Counted from the first letter of the stretch, positions 12,201-22,787 are shown. The stretch is 64,000 bases of DNA from Steinernema hermaphroditum (GCA_030435675.1 CM059622.1:14322001-14386000), one strand, 5' to 3'. The notes: generated by a model not told the origin, from the letters alone. Numbers and translations are program-made.

Positions 12201-15200
12201 TAGACCCTTCCTCCACTTGACTCCGAAAAGACAAAAGCTACTCCTGCTCCTCATGTTGACCCCACAACATTGTAAGTAGTAAACCACCGATTTTTTGAAC
12301 ACCGTTTCTTCTCTTGCATCATGTCATTCAACCTACTCACTGCCCTATTTCCAGCGCACCATCAAAATGTAAGGACAAGGTTGACCTCTTCTTCATCCTC
12401 GACACCTCTACCTCTGTTGAAAAGGAGTTCTACGCTGAGAAGAACTTCGCCCTCGATCTTGTCAAGGTCCTTCCTGACAGCGAATTTGTCGTATGTTTTT
12501 TCACCGTCTTCTCATCCTTGATCCTTTTCTAGAACCGCGTCTCCGTCGCTCTCTCCCGCTTCGCCGGCACAGCACACCTACAGTTCGAATTCGGCCAAGA
12601 ACGTTCCAAGGGCGACGTTCTCTACGAACTGGAACGAGTCGAGCACACCGGAGGACAGACGTCGCTCGTGTCGGGAGCCCAAGTGGCCCTCGAAGAGATC
12701 AGGAAGAAGCACCGTCCTGGCGCTCGCCTCATCATCGTCATTGTCAGCGATGGAAACAGCCAGGACGAGTGGAAGCAGGTGCAGCAGACGGCGAAGGAGC
12801 TGCGAGAGACTGGTGGAGACGTCTTCGCCGTCACTCTTTCGGAGAAGTACTATCTGGACGAGTTGAAGGAGTACACTGGAAGCGAAGACCGCGTCTACAT
12901 CGACGAGAAGATCGAACAGTTCATCATGGAAGTCGGATCGGATGTGCAGAAATGTACTGAGCCCGCCGACGGCTCTGAGGTCACCACACACGTCCCCAAG
13001 GCGACTGCTACCACGCCCCTTCCCGAGACCACGACGAAGACGGAATTCGCCAAAGACGAGTTCCCCCTTCAAGTCAGAGTCCGCGACTCCAAGCCCCTAG
13101 ACCACAACAAGGTGAAGCGACCATGTGCCTGGTCGAAGATGGATCTGATCATCATCCTGGACGCCTCCACCTCTCGCCAGGGAGTGTTCGAGCACCAGAG
13201 AGAGTTGGCCCTCAGCCTCATCGAGCGCCTTCCGATCGCCAAGGATGAGACGCATGTCGCCGTAGGAATCAACAGTTTCACCCACGTGCCCACTCTTCGT
13301 CAAACTCTTGGATTGGGAAGAGATAAAGAGATGGTTCGTCGTGCCATCGAGGACATCAAATACAACGGTGGAAGCACCCTAACCGCGGAAGCCGTTGAAT
13401 TGGCCGTTAGCGATCTGAAACGTGGCCGTCGTCCTGACGCCCTTCAAGTTGTGGTCTTGATGAACGACGGAATGTCCCAGGATCCGTGGGATCGAGTGCT
13501 CCAGGCCAGTGCCGAGTTGGCAAGCACTGGCGCCGAGCGCTTCGGAGTGGCCCTTGGAGACGACGTCGACCTTCGAGAGCTCCGTCACTACATCGCCGAC
13601 GACAAGAGAATCTACAGAGATGGAGAAACTGAACGCTTCTTGAGCGACGTGGTGACTCTTCTTCAAGGAGGCGATTCGGAATGCGCCGTTCCCACGAATA
13701 ACAACGATCTCCCGAAAGAAGATGCCGATTTCGACGCGTGCAAGAAGCCCGACCTCGACCTCGTCATCCTCTTCAAGAATAGCGACAACACCGCCGACCT
13801 CATGGACCCCGCAATCAACTCTAACCGCTACCTTCTTCTCGACGTTCTCGGCTCTCTTCCCTCCAACGGCCGTGTCAACATCGCCATCGTTCCCTTCTCC
13901 CAGACTCCTAAAGTCCAGCACAACTTCAACGACCCACAAGATCGTGATGCCCTCTTCAATGCCGTAGAATCTATCCAGGCCGTACCCGGAGATGCTTCTT
14001 ATGCGAAGGCCGTCGAATTCGGACTCGACTACTACAACAAGCACAAGCGACCTACAGCTCGTGGCATGGTCCTCATTCTCGGCGACGGAAGGACGAGCGT
14101 TGACTCGAGAGAAGACCGTAGTGGCGCGTCGAACCTTGTCCGTAAAGCCAAGGGTCTGCAGTGCTATGCTGTGGACAGTGGCAAGGACATCGACACTCAG
14201 ACCCTGGCTGCCTACACCGGATCTCCACAACGGGTGTACAACTATGACAGGAATGCCGAGTTCGCTCAGCAGATGCTTCAGCTTGCCACTTCGGGAGATT
14301 CACTTAAGTGTTCGAACGGAAACAAGAAGCTTCCCCAGATCTCAGCTTCCTTGGATGAAGCCTATTCGACCTCGGCTCCGATCCTTAGAGACATCTCCGC
14401 TAAGACCGACAAAGATCTGAAGAACTTCGATGAAGACAAAGTCATCGTGAAGAGCACCACGAAGAAGATCACCCCAAGGCCGACAACGACAACGGAGTCT
14501 ACTACCACAACCACTACCACCAGAACAACCACTACAACCCAGTCGACCACTACGAGACCTCCCACTACGATTAGAACCACCACTGGCCGTTCGACAAGGT
14601 CTACAACGACGGAACCGATCACTGAGTTCAAGCCTGGGTGTCTTCTCGATGTGATGATCATCCTGGACACGTCGGGTAGTGTGGAGGAGACCTACTTGAG
14701 GGAAAAGGATCTGGCAGCTGGCATCATTGACGACCTTCGTATTGGCCCTAACAACGCCAGGGTGTCCCTCATCAAATTCGCCTCTTCTGAGAAGGTCAAG
14801 ACCGTGTGGTCGTTTGACAATCCTCAGTCGAAGACGAGAGTGTTGCGAGCGCTTCACAGCATTCCTTTCACCAGTGGAACGACCGCCATCCATTCGGCTC
14901 TACTTCAGGTACGCATTCTTCCCTTCTCAGAGCAGAATTCTAAACATTAAAGGCTCCGTGTGCTGAGTCCCAGGTGACTAGAAATGGGGGACTACTCTAG
15001 GGATCGCTTCTAGTTCATTTCTTAACCAATCATTCCTTCAGGGCATCACCGAATACTCTTCCATCCGAGGAGCTCGACCCGGCGAGGCCACCCCGCTTGC
15101 CATCGTCTTCACCGATGGATTCGGCCAACAGGACACCACCGAGGCGGCTAACCTCCTCCGAAGGATCATTCCTAACACCTACGCTGTAGCCATCAACCAC

Positions 15201-15365
15201 GAGGTAACACACATCACCAACTTCTAAACGCTGACGATGTGTGTTTAGTACCCGATCAGCAGACAAGAGCTGGAGAACATCGCCGGCTCGAAAGACCGTG
15301 TCTTCACCGATGCCAACATCGACGACTTCCACAGGATCCTCAAGCAGTTCACCAAGAACTGCTAA
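3219..15365 (+). CDS. Giant multi-vWA-domain extracellular protein (5' end missing)
   Basis: Spliced model, exons: 3219-3436, 3481-3659, 3707-3857, 5218-5858, 6044-6320, 6364-6738, 6783-6908, 8562-9089, 9133-9309, 9353-9554, 9599-9856, 9903-11913, 12024-12159, 12204-12271, 12355-12490, 12533-14908, 15042-15203, 15249-15365. All junctions are GT-AG and keep phase, giving 2711 residues plus stop; the first recovered exon begins in phase, so a signal-peptide exon is missing. Nine von Willebrand A domains can be read, at about residues 1-200, 230-400, 739-920, 958-1140, 1566-1760, 1783-1970, 2024-2205, 2229-2420 and 2529-2711. Six carry a plain metal site, e.g. DTSGS or DTSTS, then TGGxTS, then SDGNSQD. 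Domain 7 keeps DASTS, domain 1 (DLTAE) and domain 8 (KNSDN) have lost it. Linkers are poly-Thr (6140-6420, 14490-14620) or about 420 residues rich in Glu, Lys, Thr and Pro (10200-11460). vWA domains mediate cell-matrix or protein binding; no collagen repeat or membrane segment is seen. Splitting into more than one transcript cannot be excluded. Confidence 0.85.
3858..5217 (+). other. Large intron of the vWA gene
   Basis: The frame joins directly across this 1360-nt gap: the end of vWA domain 1 (FFEELKE) continues into TLDACLD, matching the helix-plus-cysteine that ends the other vWA domains, so no coding exon is needed inside. It contains short dispersed repeats around GCGACTGTTCGC (about 4108 and 4962), the second of which recurs near 43070 together with a downstream GCGGTGTGA. 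Confidence 0.55.
7125..7180. pseudogene. Fragmentary copy of part of the nested gene
   Basis: A stretch of about 55 bp, containing ATCAAAATATAGGTGATCAA, closely resembles coding sequence at about 7587-7643 of the minus-strand gene at 7383-8135. It lies about 200 bp downstream of that gene's stop codon, inside the same vWA intron. No longer open frame is kept, so it reads as a decayed partial duplication. Confidence 0.5.
7383..8135 (-). CDS. Unrecognised protein nested in a vWA-gene intron
   Basis: A single long open frame on the strand opposite the host gene, wholly within the 6909-8561 intron. A TTTTTAAAATTTCAG acceptor at about 8105 suggests that the coding exon really begins at 8104 and that a short 5' exon lies further toward 8500; starting at the in-frame ATG near 8129 is the alternative (about 248-250 residues). 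The protein is helical-looking, rich in Leu, Glu and Arg, with aromatic-cysteine patches such as CEWEWCFELF and a basic C-terminus (RFVKKMFPRDQ). There is no signal peptide or membrane segment. I do not recognise the family. Conserved-looking composition and a long frame free of stops support a real gene. Confidence 0.6.
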   Translation of the reverse strand: MIMNCLFKISATKLIRKREHVNLLSSCPKPVKEGLLTISEILKFNDRIEGVPALPDECFVFTRDHKIDLERTLRTADGIFSAFQMFHYCVATGFTGALIELWAECSNNEQEALLNSDISVIRIFADWLNGSLSPYFTSVDIFTEAWTLSYDALAVTVFRCFCRRHERQAILLGLITYILIDANPCEWEWCFELFRRLVELKDFEITLTEVERKRLEEDVERSYPMYWSIPDNCRLPEIDRFVKKMFPRDQ

Positions 15366-15530
15366 TTGAACCCACACGTGTGGTTCGATCGACGCTGCCC
15401 AGCGTTGCTCACACCGATTTAGTTTTTCTCTCTTCCTGTTAGTCATCGCAACGCTCTCTGCTGCATAATTTATTCCTCATCAGCTTTATTATACCCCTCA
15501 ACTCCCTTTATTTATTTTTGAGCTTCCTGT

Positions 15531-15536
15531 AATAAA
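15531..15536 (+). other. Polyadenylation signal of the vWA gene
   Basis: AATAAA 166 nt after the TAA at 15363-15365, preceded by a T-rich tract. Confidence 0.6.
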
Positions 15537-15639
15537 TGATTAAGCTTGAAGGTTAAAGGTGCGTCCCTGGATACATCCAAAAACGAAATGCGGATACATC
15601 CGGACAAACTCCACTTCAGTCAGGATCGATCTAGTGAAG

Positions 15640-16806
15640 TTCAAGGGTGGCGCAAAAAAGATCATATAGACAGAAGCCTGGAAGGTCATTTCCGTGGGCA
15701 TCGGACCGTGAGATCGATCGGAAAGTGGAAAACGAAAGACACCAACCGGTCTGAATTTCTGAATCGTTTTTGGAGACATCTGTATAGATGTCCTTTTGGG
15801 CCACCCCGCGAGCCAGTTACCTGATTATGTCCTTACAGTTTCATCCCAAGGACTCCTGAGTGTCGGAGGAAATCAAAGTCGCAGAGGCGATTGCAACCAA
15901 TGCGCTACCCATGATCCAAATCACTCATGTGTATCGCGTTGGTTACTGTCGCTACTACGTCTCTCAGGTTGTTCTAGTACAGTAGGTGGTAGTGACAAAG
16001 ACAAGGGCGACGGTAAGAAGCGCTATACTCATGGCTTCAAGACCACACTCATGAGCATTGCGTTGCCTACTCTCTCCCTTGCCAATGGAGAAATAAGATG
16101 GAGAACGACGGCCAGAAATATCAGAAGTTTACGAGAACACAGGGTTGAAATAAAAAAGCCAATGCACTATACTACAGCATGAGCATTCGATTGACTTCTG
16201 ACGCCGCTGCCTACCAGACACTGCAATTGGCAGTTCCGGCGAGAGTAAAAAACGGAAGACTCATGGATTCAGAACGCCCCTCATGAGCACTTCGTTTTCT
16301 ACTCCCTCCGTTGCCAATACACGTTCGGAATAAGGACGTTTGAGGCTCTCAGAACCCGCACACTTGATTGAGATGGGGACAGCGGCGTCAGAAACCGATC
16401 GGTATACTCATGGAACATACGCCAGCATGAGTATCCGATTGACTCCTGACGCCGCTGCCTCCGAGAGCTGTCGACTCTGCAACTGACAAATCCGCCGCTG
16501 ATGAGTCCGTTTTATGTGCATCTGAGAGATCCGAGTCCATTCCCGTCGCCGCCGCTGTAGACAGTCTCATTTAGTCACAAAGACATGCCGCTGGATGAGT
16601 AACTCATTTCCATCCCGACTGACTGAGCCGACTGGTCGCTCCTCTATCACTCATCACCAGAAAGTCATGGTGCGCATTGGTCATTGACTGTTCTTACGAA
16701 ATCCTCCACCGACATCACTGATCACGGGAAAGTCATCGTGGACATTGAACATCGGATGCTGAGCGTTGAAGATTGTTAACGATCCCTGGAAGGGAGGCCG
16801 TGGATG
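15640..16806 (+). mobile_element. Dispersed element, copy A (about 1.2 kb)
   Basis: This block is repeated in inverted orientation at 39848-41020; the core around 15900-16080 looks almost identical in the two copies. Its left part (15640-15810) is bounded by facing GGGTGGC(C/G)CAAAA and TTTTGGGCCACCC motifs, like the ends of a short TIR element. The rest (15811-16806) is GC-richer, full of short ACTCATG repeats, and ends at CCGTGGATG. Open frames inside are shared by the copies but no transposase motif is visible, so it is probably non-autonomous. Confidence 0.7.
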
Positions 16807-17261
16807 AACATGACGCTCTTTGCTTTGATTTAATGAGATCTTTGCTGAGCCTAGGTTATATCATAAAATGCAGAGTTTCGGACAGTCCTATGAAAAATAA
16901 CCCAAAAATAGCATTAAGTGACCACAGCACTTCACTAATCCAGTTCTAGCACTGTACATATAGAGGACGTTCTAGTGGTCGAAAGTGGTCTTTTATCAAC
17001 GAGGCAACCCTATATGAACAACTCATTCATGTCCCTGTTAGTCTCTTTTTGTATGCCCATAGGTTGGCATTCGAGTCACAAAGGAAGGAGCCGAGACGCG
17101 TCGAAAAGCGACAGAGTAAATTTCACGAAAAAGTGGAGAAAACATTTGTAGCAAAGCTTGTTGATGATTGCAGAAATGTCTGTCAGCCACCAGATCACTT
17201 CGCGCTTCTCTTCGAGCGTAGAGGAAACCGAAACGCGGAGGAGCGAGCGCATCGGGGTGTA
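16807..17261. other. Intergenic, nothing recognised
   Basis: Short antisense and sense frames only. No splice-supported gene, RNA gene or clear repeat seen. Confidence 0.4.
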
Positions 17262-17333
17262 TCGCTCGCGGCCGGACTCGAACCCGGCCTCCGAAAGTGG
17301 CGGCCAAGCCACTTACCAATGAGCCACCTAGCA
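17262..17333 (-). pseudogene. tRNA-like sequence (degenerate)
   Basis: Read on the minus strand it has a strong T arm (GGCCGG / GTTCGAGT / CCGGCC), an A-box-like TGGCTCATTGG, and an anticodon-like stem GTGGC/GCCAC whose loop is one base short. Five of seven acceptor positions can pair. The anticodon cannot be assigned safely. The same arrangement recurs near 48318-48380, so this is more likely the head of a tRNA-derived repeat than a working tRNA. Confidence 0.5.
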
Positions 17334-17580
17334 ACTGAAGACCCCTCCCCGTGCAATCCACTATGATGAGCGCACCTCTGTCCCGGGCGTTCGAAAATAC
17401 GCGCGGCAGGATCACACTCAAACCCGAGAAGAATCGCAAAAAGCGTCAAATTGAAAGGGAGTAGTTGACAAGTTGAGTGAAATGCTCAATTAGTGCCTTC
17501 TCGGCTCAAACCGTGGCTATGCTACTGGCGTCTTGCCGCCCGCAGAGCTACTTGGCTTTTAGTACCTGGAGGGTGCGAAA
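17262..17580 (-). repeat. tRNA-derived SINE-like repeat, copy 1
   Basis: Consists of the tRNA-like head (17262-17333) and, about 180 bp further along the plus strand, a conserved body at about 17512-17574 containing TTGCCGCCCGCAGAGCTACT and TTTTAGTACCTGGAGGGTGC. A close copy of the body lies at 38217-38276 and a weaker one near 48470, each accompanied by tRNA-like arms in the same orientation. Confidence 0.5.
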
Positions 17581-17696
17581 TTTGTATTTGCCTCTATCCA
17601 TATAAGAAGGACCTATAGTTAAATCACCGGCGATGCTTAATATTTTCTAGAGATTCCCTGTCATAAAAAACAGAACTGAAAACTATCACACCGTAC

Positions 17697-17702
17697 TTTA
17701 TT
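17697..17702 (-). other. Polyadenylation signal of the Ly6-like gene
   Basis: Minus-strand AATAAA 64 nt past the stop codon at 17766. Confidence 0.55.
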
Positions 17703-17765
17703 TTGACTGCACATGGACAGAAGTCCGGGATATGTAATCCAAATGATGCCTCACATAGAATATCT

Positions 17766-18276
17766 CTAATGGGAAAAACGGTAAACCGCGAAGAAGATCA
17801 GCAGTCCAATGAAGATGGGAGAAAGAGTGGAGGAGGAAGAAGCCAGATTCCTTATTGCCTTCTCCAGGGACTCATTGCACAGTGTCGTGTTACAGCAGTA
17901 CATCGCCCATATTCCCTGTGCGGCTGCCTGCTTCCTTTCCTCCGGTGACTCCTTAGGTAACATGTTTTCCTAAACAAGCAGCAATGTAAAATACGTAAGA
18001 TAAGATTGACATTACCCCATCACCGCATTCAGAATATGATACATTGTGGCAGCCATAGACAAAGCCTTCGATGACTTGCCTCTTCCACAACTTGAAAACG
18101 TCAGTGCGCTTTGCAAAGCACTGCTTTGTAGGGCATGCGACAGTGGTGTTGACTGTCGCAATTTCATCAAGCCTACTTATAGATTTCGTACCGTTGTAAC
18201 ATCGGAACTCGGGCCGGGCGGCAGTGACGACTGAAACGGCGAAACACAATCCAAGCAGAGTCGGCGAGATCTTCAT
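17766..18276 (-). CDS. Ly6/uPAR-like GPI-anchored surface protein
   Basis: Two exons, 18276-18016 and 17969-17766, joined in phase 0 over a 47-nt GT-AG intron; 154 residues. The N-terminus is a signal peptide (MKISPTLLGLCFAVSVVTA) and the C-terminus a hydrophobic tail (IFIGLLIFFAVYRF) after a Ser-rich stretch, as in GPI-anchored proteins. The cysteine pattern between them (FRCYNG, ACPTKQCF, GCHN, SECGDG, then CCNTTLCN) ends in the CCxxxxCN signature of the three-finger Ly6 fold. Such nematode proteins sit on the outer cell surface, often on neurons, and modulate receptors. Several N-x-T/S sequons are present. The family call is good; the specific partner is unknown. Confidence 0.8.
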
Positions 18277-18597
18277 AGCGGGCGGGAGGCGAAGACGGGG
18301 GATGCTGGACTGTTCGACCGCGCAACAGAGTTGGCCTTCGGAACAGTGAGCTTAACCGGTCAACGCGTCCCTTTCATGCGTCTCAACTGTCTAGTCAGAT
18401 TGTCAGTCCGCACTTGACAGATACTCAGTCTATGTTGGTGTCAGCTGTAAAGTGCAAATGTCTCAAATAGAATTTGTCATAAGATAGACTGCGGTCATTG
18501 TGTCTACTTGGCCTACCGTCATTCGGGCTTCATGTTTTCCTTACAAATCGCACCAGAATTTGCCGATGAACGTTATCGACGATAACAGCACATAAAG

Positions 18598-19068
18598 AGC
18601 TTTCTCATTGGTGTCCATAGCGTCCACTCGCTCTCCCTGAAGTTCATTCGGATGAGTTGAGTGGTCGTTTTCGGCTATCGTTGTTGGCGCAATGATCGCC
18701 CGGCTCCCCAGAAGGCCTGGAATACTAGGGGGCCGTAGTTCCACCGTCTTACAAAGAAACCCGTCACTCCACCCGCGTCGCTCTATAAAGCCGAAGGAGA
18801 GCTAAAACTCCAACGTCCGCATAGCCAGCTGCCCTGATGGTTTCCGGTTTGCTCCACGGACGCGTTTCGTCCGGATGCCGATCTTCGCCCGCGTCGCCCA
18901 CGGAAGACGCCGAAGAACTTCCTCAACCGCGACGTCCGCGCCGCAGCCTGAGCTGAAGATGGGTTCACTGTGCTCCACCGCTTCCGGAGTCAACTCCTTG
19001 TCTACCTGACGCCCGCCACACTCATAAAATCGCTGCGTTCTACTCTGATGCTGTGCCCAGCGTAAACT
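18598..19068. repeat. Dispersed repeat family R2, copy 1
   Basis: GC-rich block resembling 35790-36306 along its whole length and 33485-33600 / 33640-33770 in part; all share CAGAAGGCCTGGA. Minus-strand reading frames in copies 1 and 4 keep similar peptides (for example LTPEAVEHSEPIFSSG against LTPETVEHSKPIFSSG), so it may derive from a coding element. No domain recognised. Confidence 0.65.
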
Positions 19069-19261
19069 CACGGCTTCAAGAATGGTACTACTTTTATAAT
19101 TTGTATTTTTCGGGACAACACAACTGGTTGACCGACTTCTTCTTCGGGATCCGAGCAGTTATCAAACCAATTTATGTAGTGTTCGTCGTCGGAGCCGCAT
19201 TGCTACTGTATGATTTTAACAAGAGAGTCTAGAGGTAATGCTAATCAACTTATTCAACACA

Positions 19262-19290
19262 TCGCTGACGAGAAATGGAACTCCACTTTG
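19262..19290. repeat. Short duplication of F-box-like gene sequence
   Basis: GACGAGAAATGGAACTCCAC here recurs with two mismatches near its 5' end inside the coding region at about 19495-19514. It suggests a decayed paralog or partial duplication just upstream of the intact gene. Confidence 0.45.
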
Positions 19291-19413
19291 CAAAGAAAGA
19301 GGGCAATGTTGGTGTAGATGACGCGCTAAGACCTGCTATAATGTGTCATCGGATCGATTCTTCGCACATGTTTTATAGCCTCCCAACTATCGGACTTCAC
19401 TTTGACCCCACCC

Positions 19414-20298
19414 ATGGACGCCCTTCCGCTGATATTCATCGACCATCTTGTGGAACTGCTTCACGATGACGAACTAAGGGAATTATCGGGCCGACTAAGC
19501 AACGAGAAATGGAACTCCACCTTGCTGCTACACCGAAACAGTCGGCAGAATTACGAAATTCTAATCGACCATCAACCAAACGGCTGGAAGCTGCAGTTCC
19601 AAACCGCCGAAGGATTAGTGCTGAAGATTAAGGACGTACGTAGCTTGGAGCGCCGATTCTCTAGGTTCACTTCATTGTCCGTTGTTCATGCGATGTCCGC
19701 TATCCCTGACTTCGGTCTAAATGAAGCCGTTACTAAAAACGAAATTTTGGAGACCCTGAAAATTTTTAAGATCTCTGCATCTCGCTCCCCAAGGCTGCAC
19801 ATATTCCAATGTTCTGAGACGTATGATTTTATTTACGGAAACCTGGGCGCTGTTCCTTCTAACGATGTTCGCATACAACGGTCTAGCGATGAGGCGTGCG
19901 CCTTTATCGATCGACAAGTCGGCCTGCACAGGCTACGAAAACTGTATGTCCTTTCAATCCATTCTACTTCAACTTTTGACTGTATTCTTCGACTAGTTCC
20001 CCAGGAACACTTCCAAGCCTTGACCCTCTATGCTCATGGAGAACAAATGCCACTTTCAATAGTGGAAGTTTGCGTGCGTAAATGGCTACAGAAGGCGAAT
20101 TTCTCCTTCACTCTCATCGCAAATCTTCACGGTGAATCTGAGTTGGCCAAGATCAAAGAGTTGTTTACAACACAAGAGTCAGATGGATGTTATGAACTCT
20201 GGACCGACACGCCTAGCTCTAAACTTTGTAGATGTGCGAAGTATGGGCGATACGGAAATGCGTTTGTGTGTAGTCCTATATATGTTCCTCGCCCGTGA
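19414..20298 (+). CDS. F-box-like nematode family protein
   Basis: Single-exon frame of 294 residues starting at the ATG at 19414. The N-terminus MDALPLIFIDHLVELL has the Leu-Pro-x-x-F-x-x-x-V/L-x-x-L pattern of F-box-like motifs, followed by about 250 residues of alternating hydrophobic strands and helices with no recognised enzyme motif. F-box proteins recruit substrates to SCF ubiquitin ligases; large lineage-specific F-box families are typical of nematodes. A frameshifted relative (MDSVPYT start) lies convergently at 21209-22311. An AATAAA follows the stop by 79 nt. The F-box assignment rests on a short motif and is tentative. Confidence 0.65.
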   Translation: MDALPLIFIDHLVELLHDDELRELSGRLSNEKWNSTLLLHRNSRQNYEILIDHQPNGWKLQFQTAEGLVLKIKDVRSLERRFSRFTSLSVVHAMSAIPDFGLNEAVTKNEILETLKIFKISASRSPRLHIFQCSETYDFIYGNLGAVPSNDVRIQRSSDEACAFIDRQVGLHRLRKLYVLSIHSTSTFDCILRLVPQEHFQALTLYAHGEQMPLSIVEVCVRKWLQKANFSFTLIANLHGESELAKIKELFTTQESDGCYELWTDTPSSKLCRCAKYGRYGNAFVCSPIYVPRP

Positions 20299-20376
20299 AT
20301 TTATGTTTTGTTCTCTAACATCATGGAACCACAGTCGGTTGTGTAATGATAGAGCCACTCTGTTTTTAAGGTTTTC

Positions 20377-20382
20377 AATAAA
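20377..20382 (+). other. Polyadenylation signal
   Basis: AATAAA downstream of the F-box-like gene stop at 20298. Confidence 0.55.
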
Positions 20383-21181
20383 CCATATTCTCATGTTTGC
20401 TTGTAATATTAGCCGAGATAACCTATATATAAACTGAGAACCTGAGGTCCGGTGTGTATGTTTTTGTTCGCTTGAGAGCGGTCGCATTCGGTCATTTGAC
20501 GAGCGGTCGGTTTCGAATAGCAGACAAATGAGGACTGCGCCTGGCGTTGAAACGAGATCGACCGGTCACGAATGAAAAACCACATATGTAGACAGTTACA
20601 GCGGGTTCCCGTTCGGGCACGGTAGGCCATCATTCCTTTTTCTGAGATAGGCTTGAATAAGGATGATTATATGATCGCCAATCCGTCTCCATCCGAAAGG
20701 CGGAAAACGTTGTACCAACCGCGATTCGATCACAAATGAAACGCGTTCGAAACCAGCCCCAAATACAACGACGTAATGATAGGGGCGCAGACAGCCTCAG
20801 AGAGAGAGAGAGCGATTGGACGGCCCGACCGACCGCTGGGGGCACAAATTACCTCCCGTTTTGTTTACAGAGGTTACTTTTTGCGATCAGCTATAGTTAT
20901 CTTCAATGAAGTTTCCGAGCCATTAGATTATTCAATAGGAGCCGAGCAAGATTATATGTGAGCGAAGCTGAGCTACCACATAACCCTATTCTATCGTGAA
21001 ATGTCCAGCTCATTGTCGTACGTTGTCGTTGAGCTATCCTTCTACTGCTGCACCTTCTAACAACCAACTAAAGCGCTAACTCAGCTTTAGGTCTTCTCCC
21101 TAAATCCCCGCAAAAACTAAAGATGACATTGGTTTCCATCCCTTTTAAACTGTACGTGCGTCGACGGGTCATAGAAATACC
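20383..21181. other. Convergent intergenic region
   Basis: Lies between two convergent related genes. It contains repeated GAGCGGTCG-type words near 20480-20510 and a short AG tract at about 20800-20812. No gene seen. Confidence 0.4.
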
Positions 21182-21187
21182 TTTATT
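21182..21187 (-). other. Polyadenylation signal of the F-box-like pseudogene
   Basis: Minus-strand AATAAA 22 nt beyond the stop codon of the frameshifted gene. Confidence 0.45.
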
Positions 21188-21208
21188 GTGATACATTATT
21201 AATATATG

Positions 21209-22311
21209 TTACTGCTTTTCGTCATACGGCTGCAAAGTGATGTCCTCCGTCTGTCTATTGTCGGTGTAGCGCAAGGCGTAATACCCTTCATCCGTTAAAT
21301 AAAGTTGTCCGCGAAGTCGCTCTTCGTCATCGAAAAATTCGTCAGAGAAGATATTCAGTTCACCTCGCGGGCTGTTCATTTTTATGCTATTACCAAGACC
21401 AGTGCTACTGTACTCAAAGGTGAATATCAGGTCCGGCGTGTTCTCCTTGCGCCATCGGATAAGCAACGTCACTCCGTATTTATGTGTAATACGTTTTGTG
21501 GTCACAGTGACGTCTTCGGGCACCGGCAGTGAAAGCAGCTCCTCCTCGCTAACGTTCGTGTCCACACTCATATTGATCGGTTTTCCGGATTCGTGCCACA
21601 ACTTGAAGCCAACTTCAATGGTTCTCATTGTCACTATCTGCCCCCGCCCTCCACTGAGCGATATTAACACCAGTTTGGGTCTTCGCAAAAGCTCGATCAC
21701 GAGGTCTTCGACTCTGTCCGATTTTGGCCATCCTGAAAGGCTGAGACCGGCCAGCACCGAATTGTTCTTGGCTTGGAATGCTAAGTAGTCTTCGGATTGT
21801 GGGCCAAGATATTTAAGCCCCGCACATCCAAAGGTGACATGTTGTTGAAATAGTTCCAGATACATGGCCACATTCTTATCCTCTGCCCTCATCGAAAAGC
21901 TAACGATGGATAACCGAAGAGATTGAGCATTCAAGAAGGGAATCAGTCTTTTGATTATATCCTCTGTCGTGATGATTGATGTTCTGTCCTCTTCAATGTG
22001 AACGTTACGAAGAACTACTTTGTGGATTCTTATAAAGCGGCGATCCATGGCCAGAAGTTCATCCATCGAATTCGGTAGCTTGCCTGTCTTCAGGTATCTC
22101 GTAAATTTCCCTTAATGTGCAGTACCACTCGTCTTCGGGTTCCGCTTTACAAATAAGCACGGAACACATATGAACGCGCTTCGCGTACTTCTCGGCTGCT
22201 AACCTCCAGAGTCCAGTCAGATGCTTGGCAGTCTCAGCGCTGTCAACGTGATTCATATGGTGCCGTCCAATGACATCTTCACAGAACTTATGTATACGGA
22301 ACGGAGTCCAT
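21209..22311 (-). pseudogene. Frameshifted relative of the F-box-like gene
   Basis: Starts at the ATG at 22311 with MDSVPYT, then stops; shifting by one base resumes a family-like sequence (KFCEDVIGRHHMNHV) that runs to about 22100, where a second one-base shift in a run of A (GGGAAATTT) is needed to continue into a long intact frame to the stop at 21209 (FTRYLKTGKLPNSMDELLAM onward). The layout parallels the intact gene at 19414-20298: MDxxPxxF, then a conserved LxGxW/LSGRLS region. Two independent shifts suggest a pseudogene, although the final 285 codons remain open. Assembly errors at both places are the alternative. Confidence 0.6.
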
Positions 22312-22787
22312 CACAAGCCAATCTAAAAATAGTTTGAATATTAGAATAGTCGATGTCGTGCTGTGCCTGCCATAAAACAAAGGGACGTTACAAACTCGCC
22401 GGCCACGTACCGCCCAATAAAGCAAAGAGACCTTATAACAAGGTGTAGTCTCATGAAAAGCAAGTAGATTTCGTGAGTGAGTATTCAAAAGGAAATTGTC
22501 TTTGCGGCACCACGTCACATTTCGTTCTCTTCTTCGTGTCCAATCGATCCACTAAAAAAGTCGTTCTCAACCTGCCACCACTGAATTCGTAATTCTCGTC
22601 CTCTCTAGTATGGTGGCGGTTTTAATGCATTCTAAGTTGCACGAGAAGAAGACAAGGATAACACTAAACCTCGAACCAGACGACGAATAAGTTCTCTCTG
22701 GTCGTCACCACCAATTGTGTCTCCTCCGCATGCTGGATTTACCGATATGAAATGTCTTGTTGGGTTGAAATCGCGATTACAACTATA

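Noticed and set aside
15796..16182. Frame shared by both element copies as a protein-coding gene
   Set aside because: The copies are too similar to show selection, and the frame has no transposase motif.
17262..17333. Functional tRNA gene at this site
   Set aside because: Acceptor mismatches, a weak D stem and a six-base anticodon loop; related decayed heads occur in the same repeat family.
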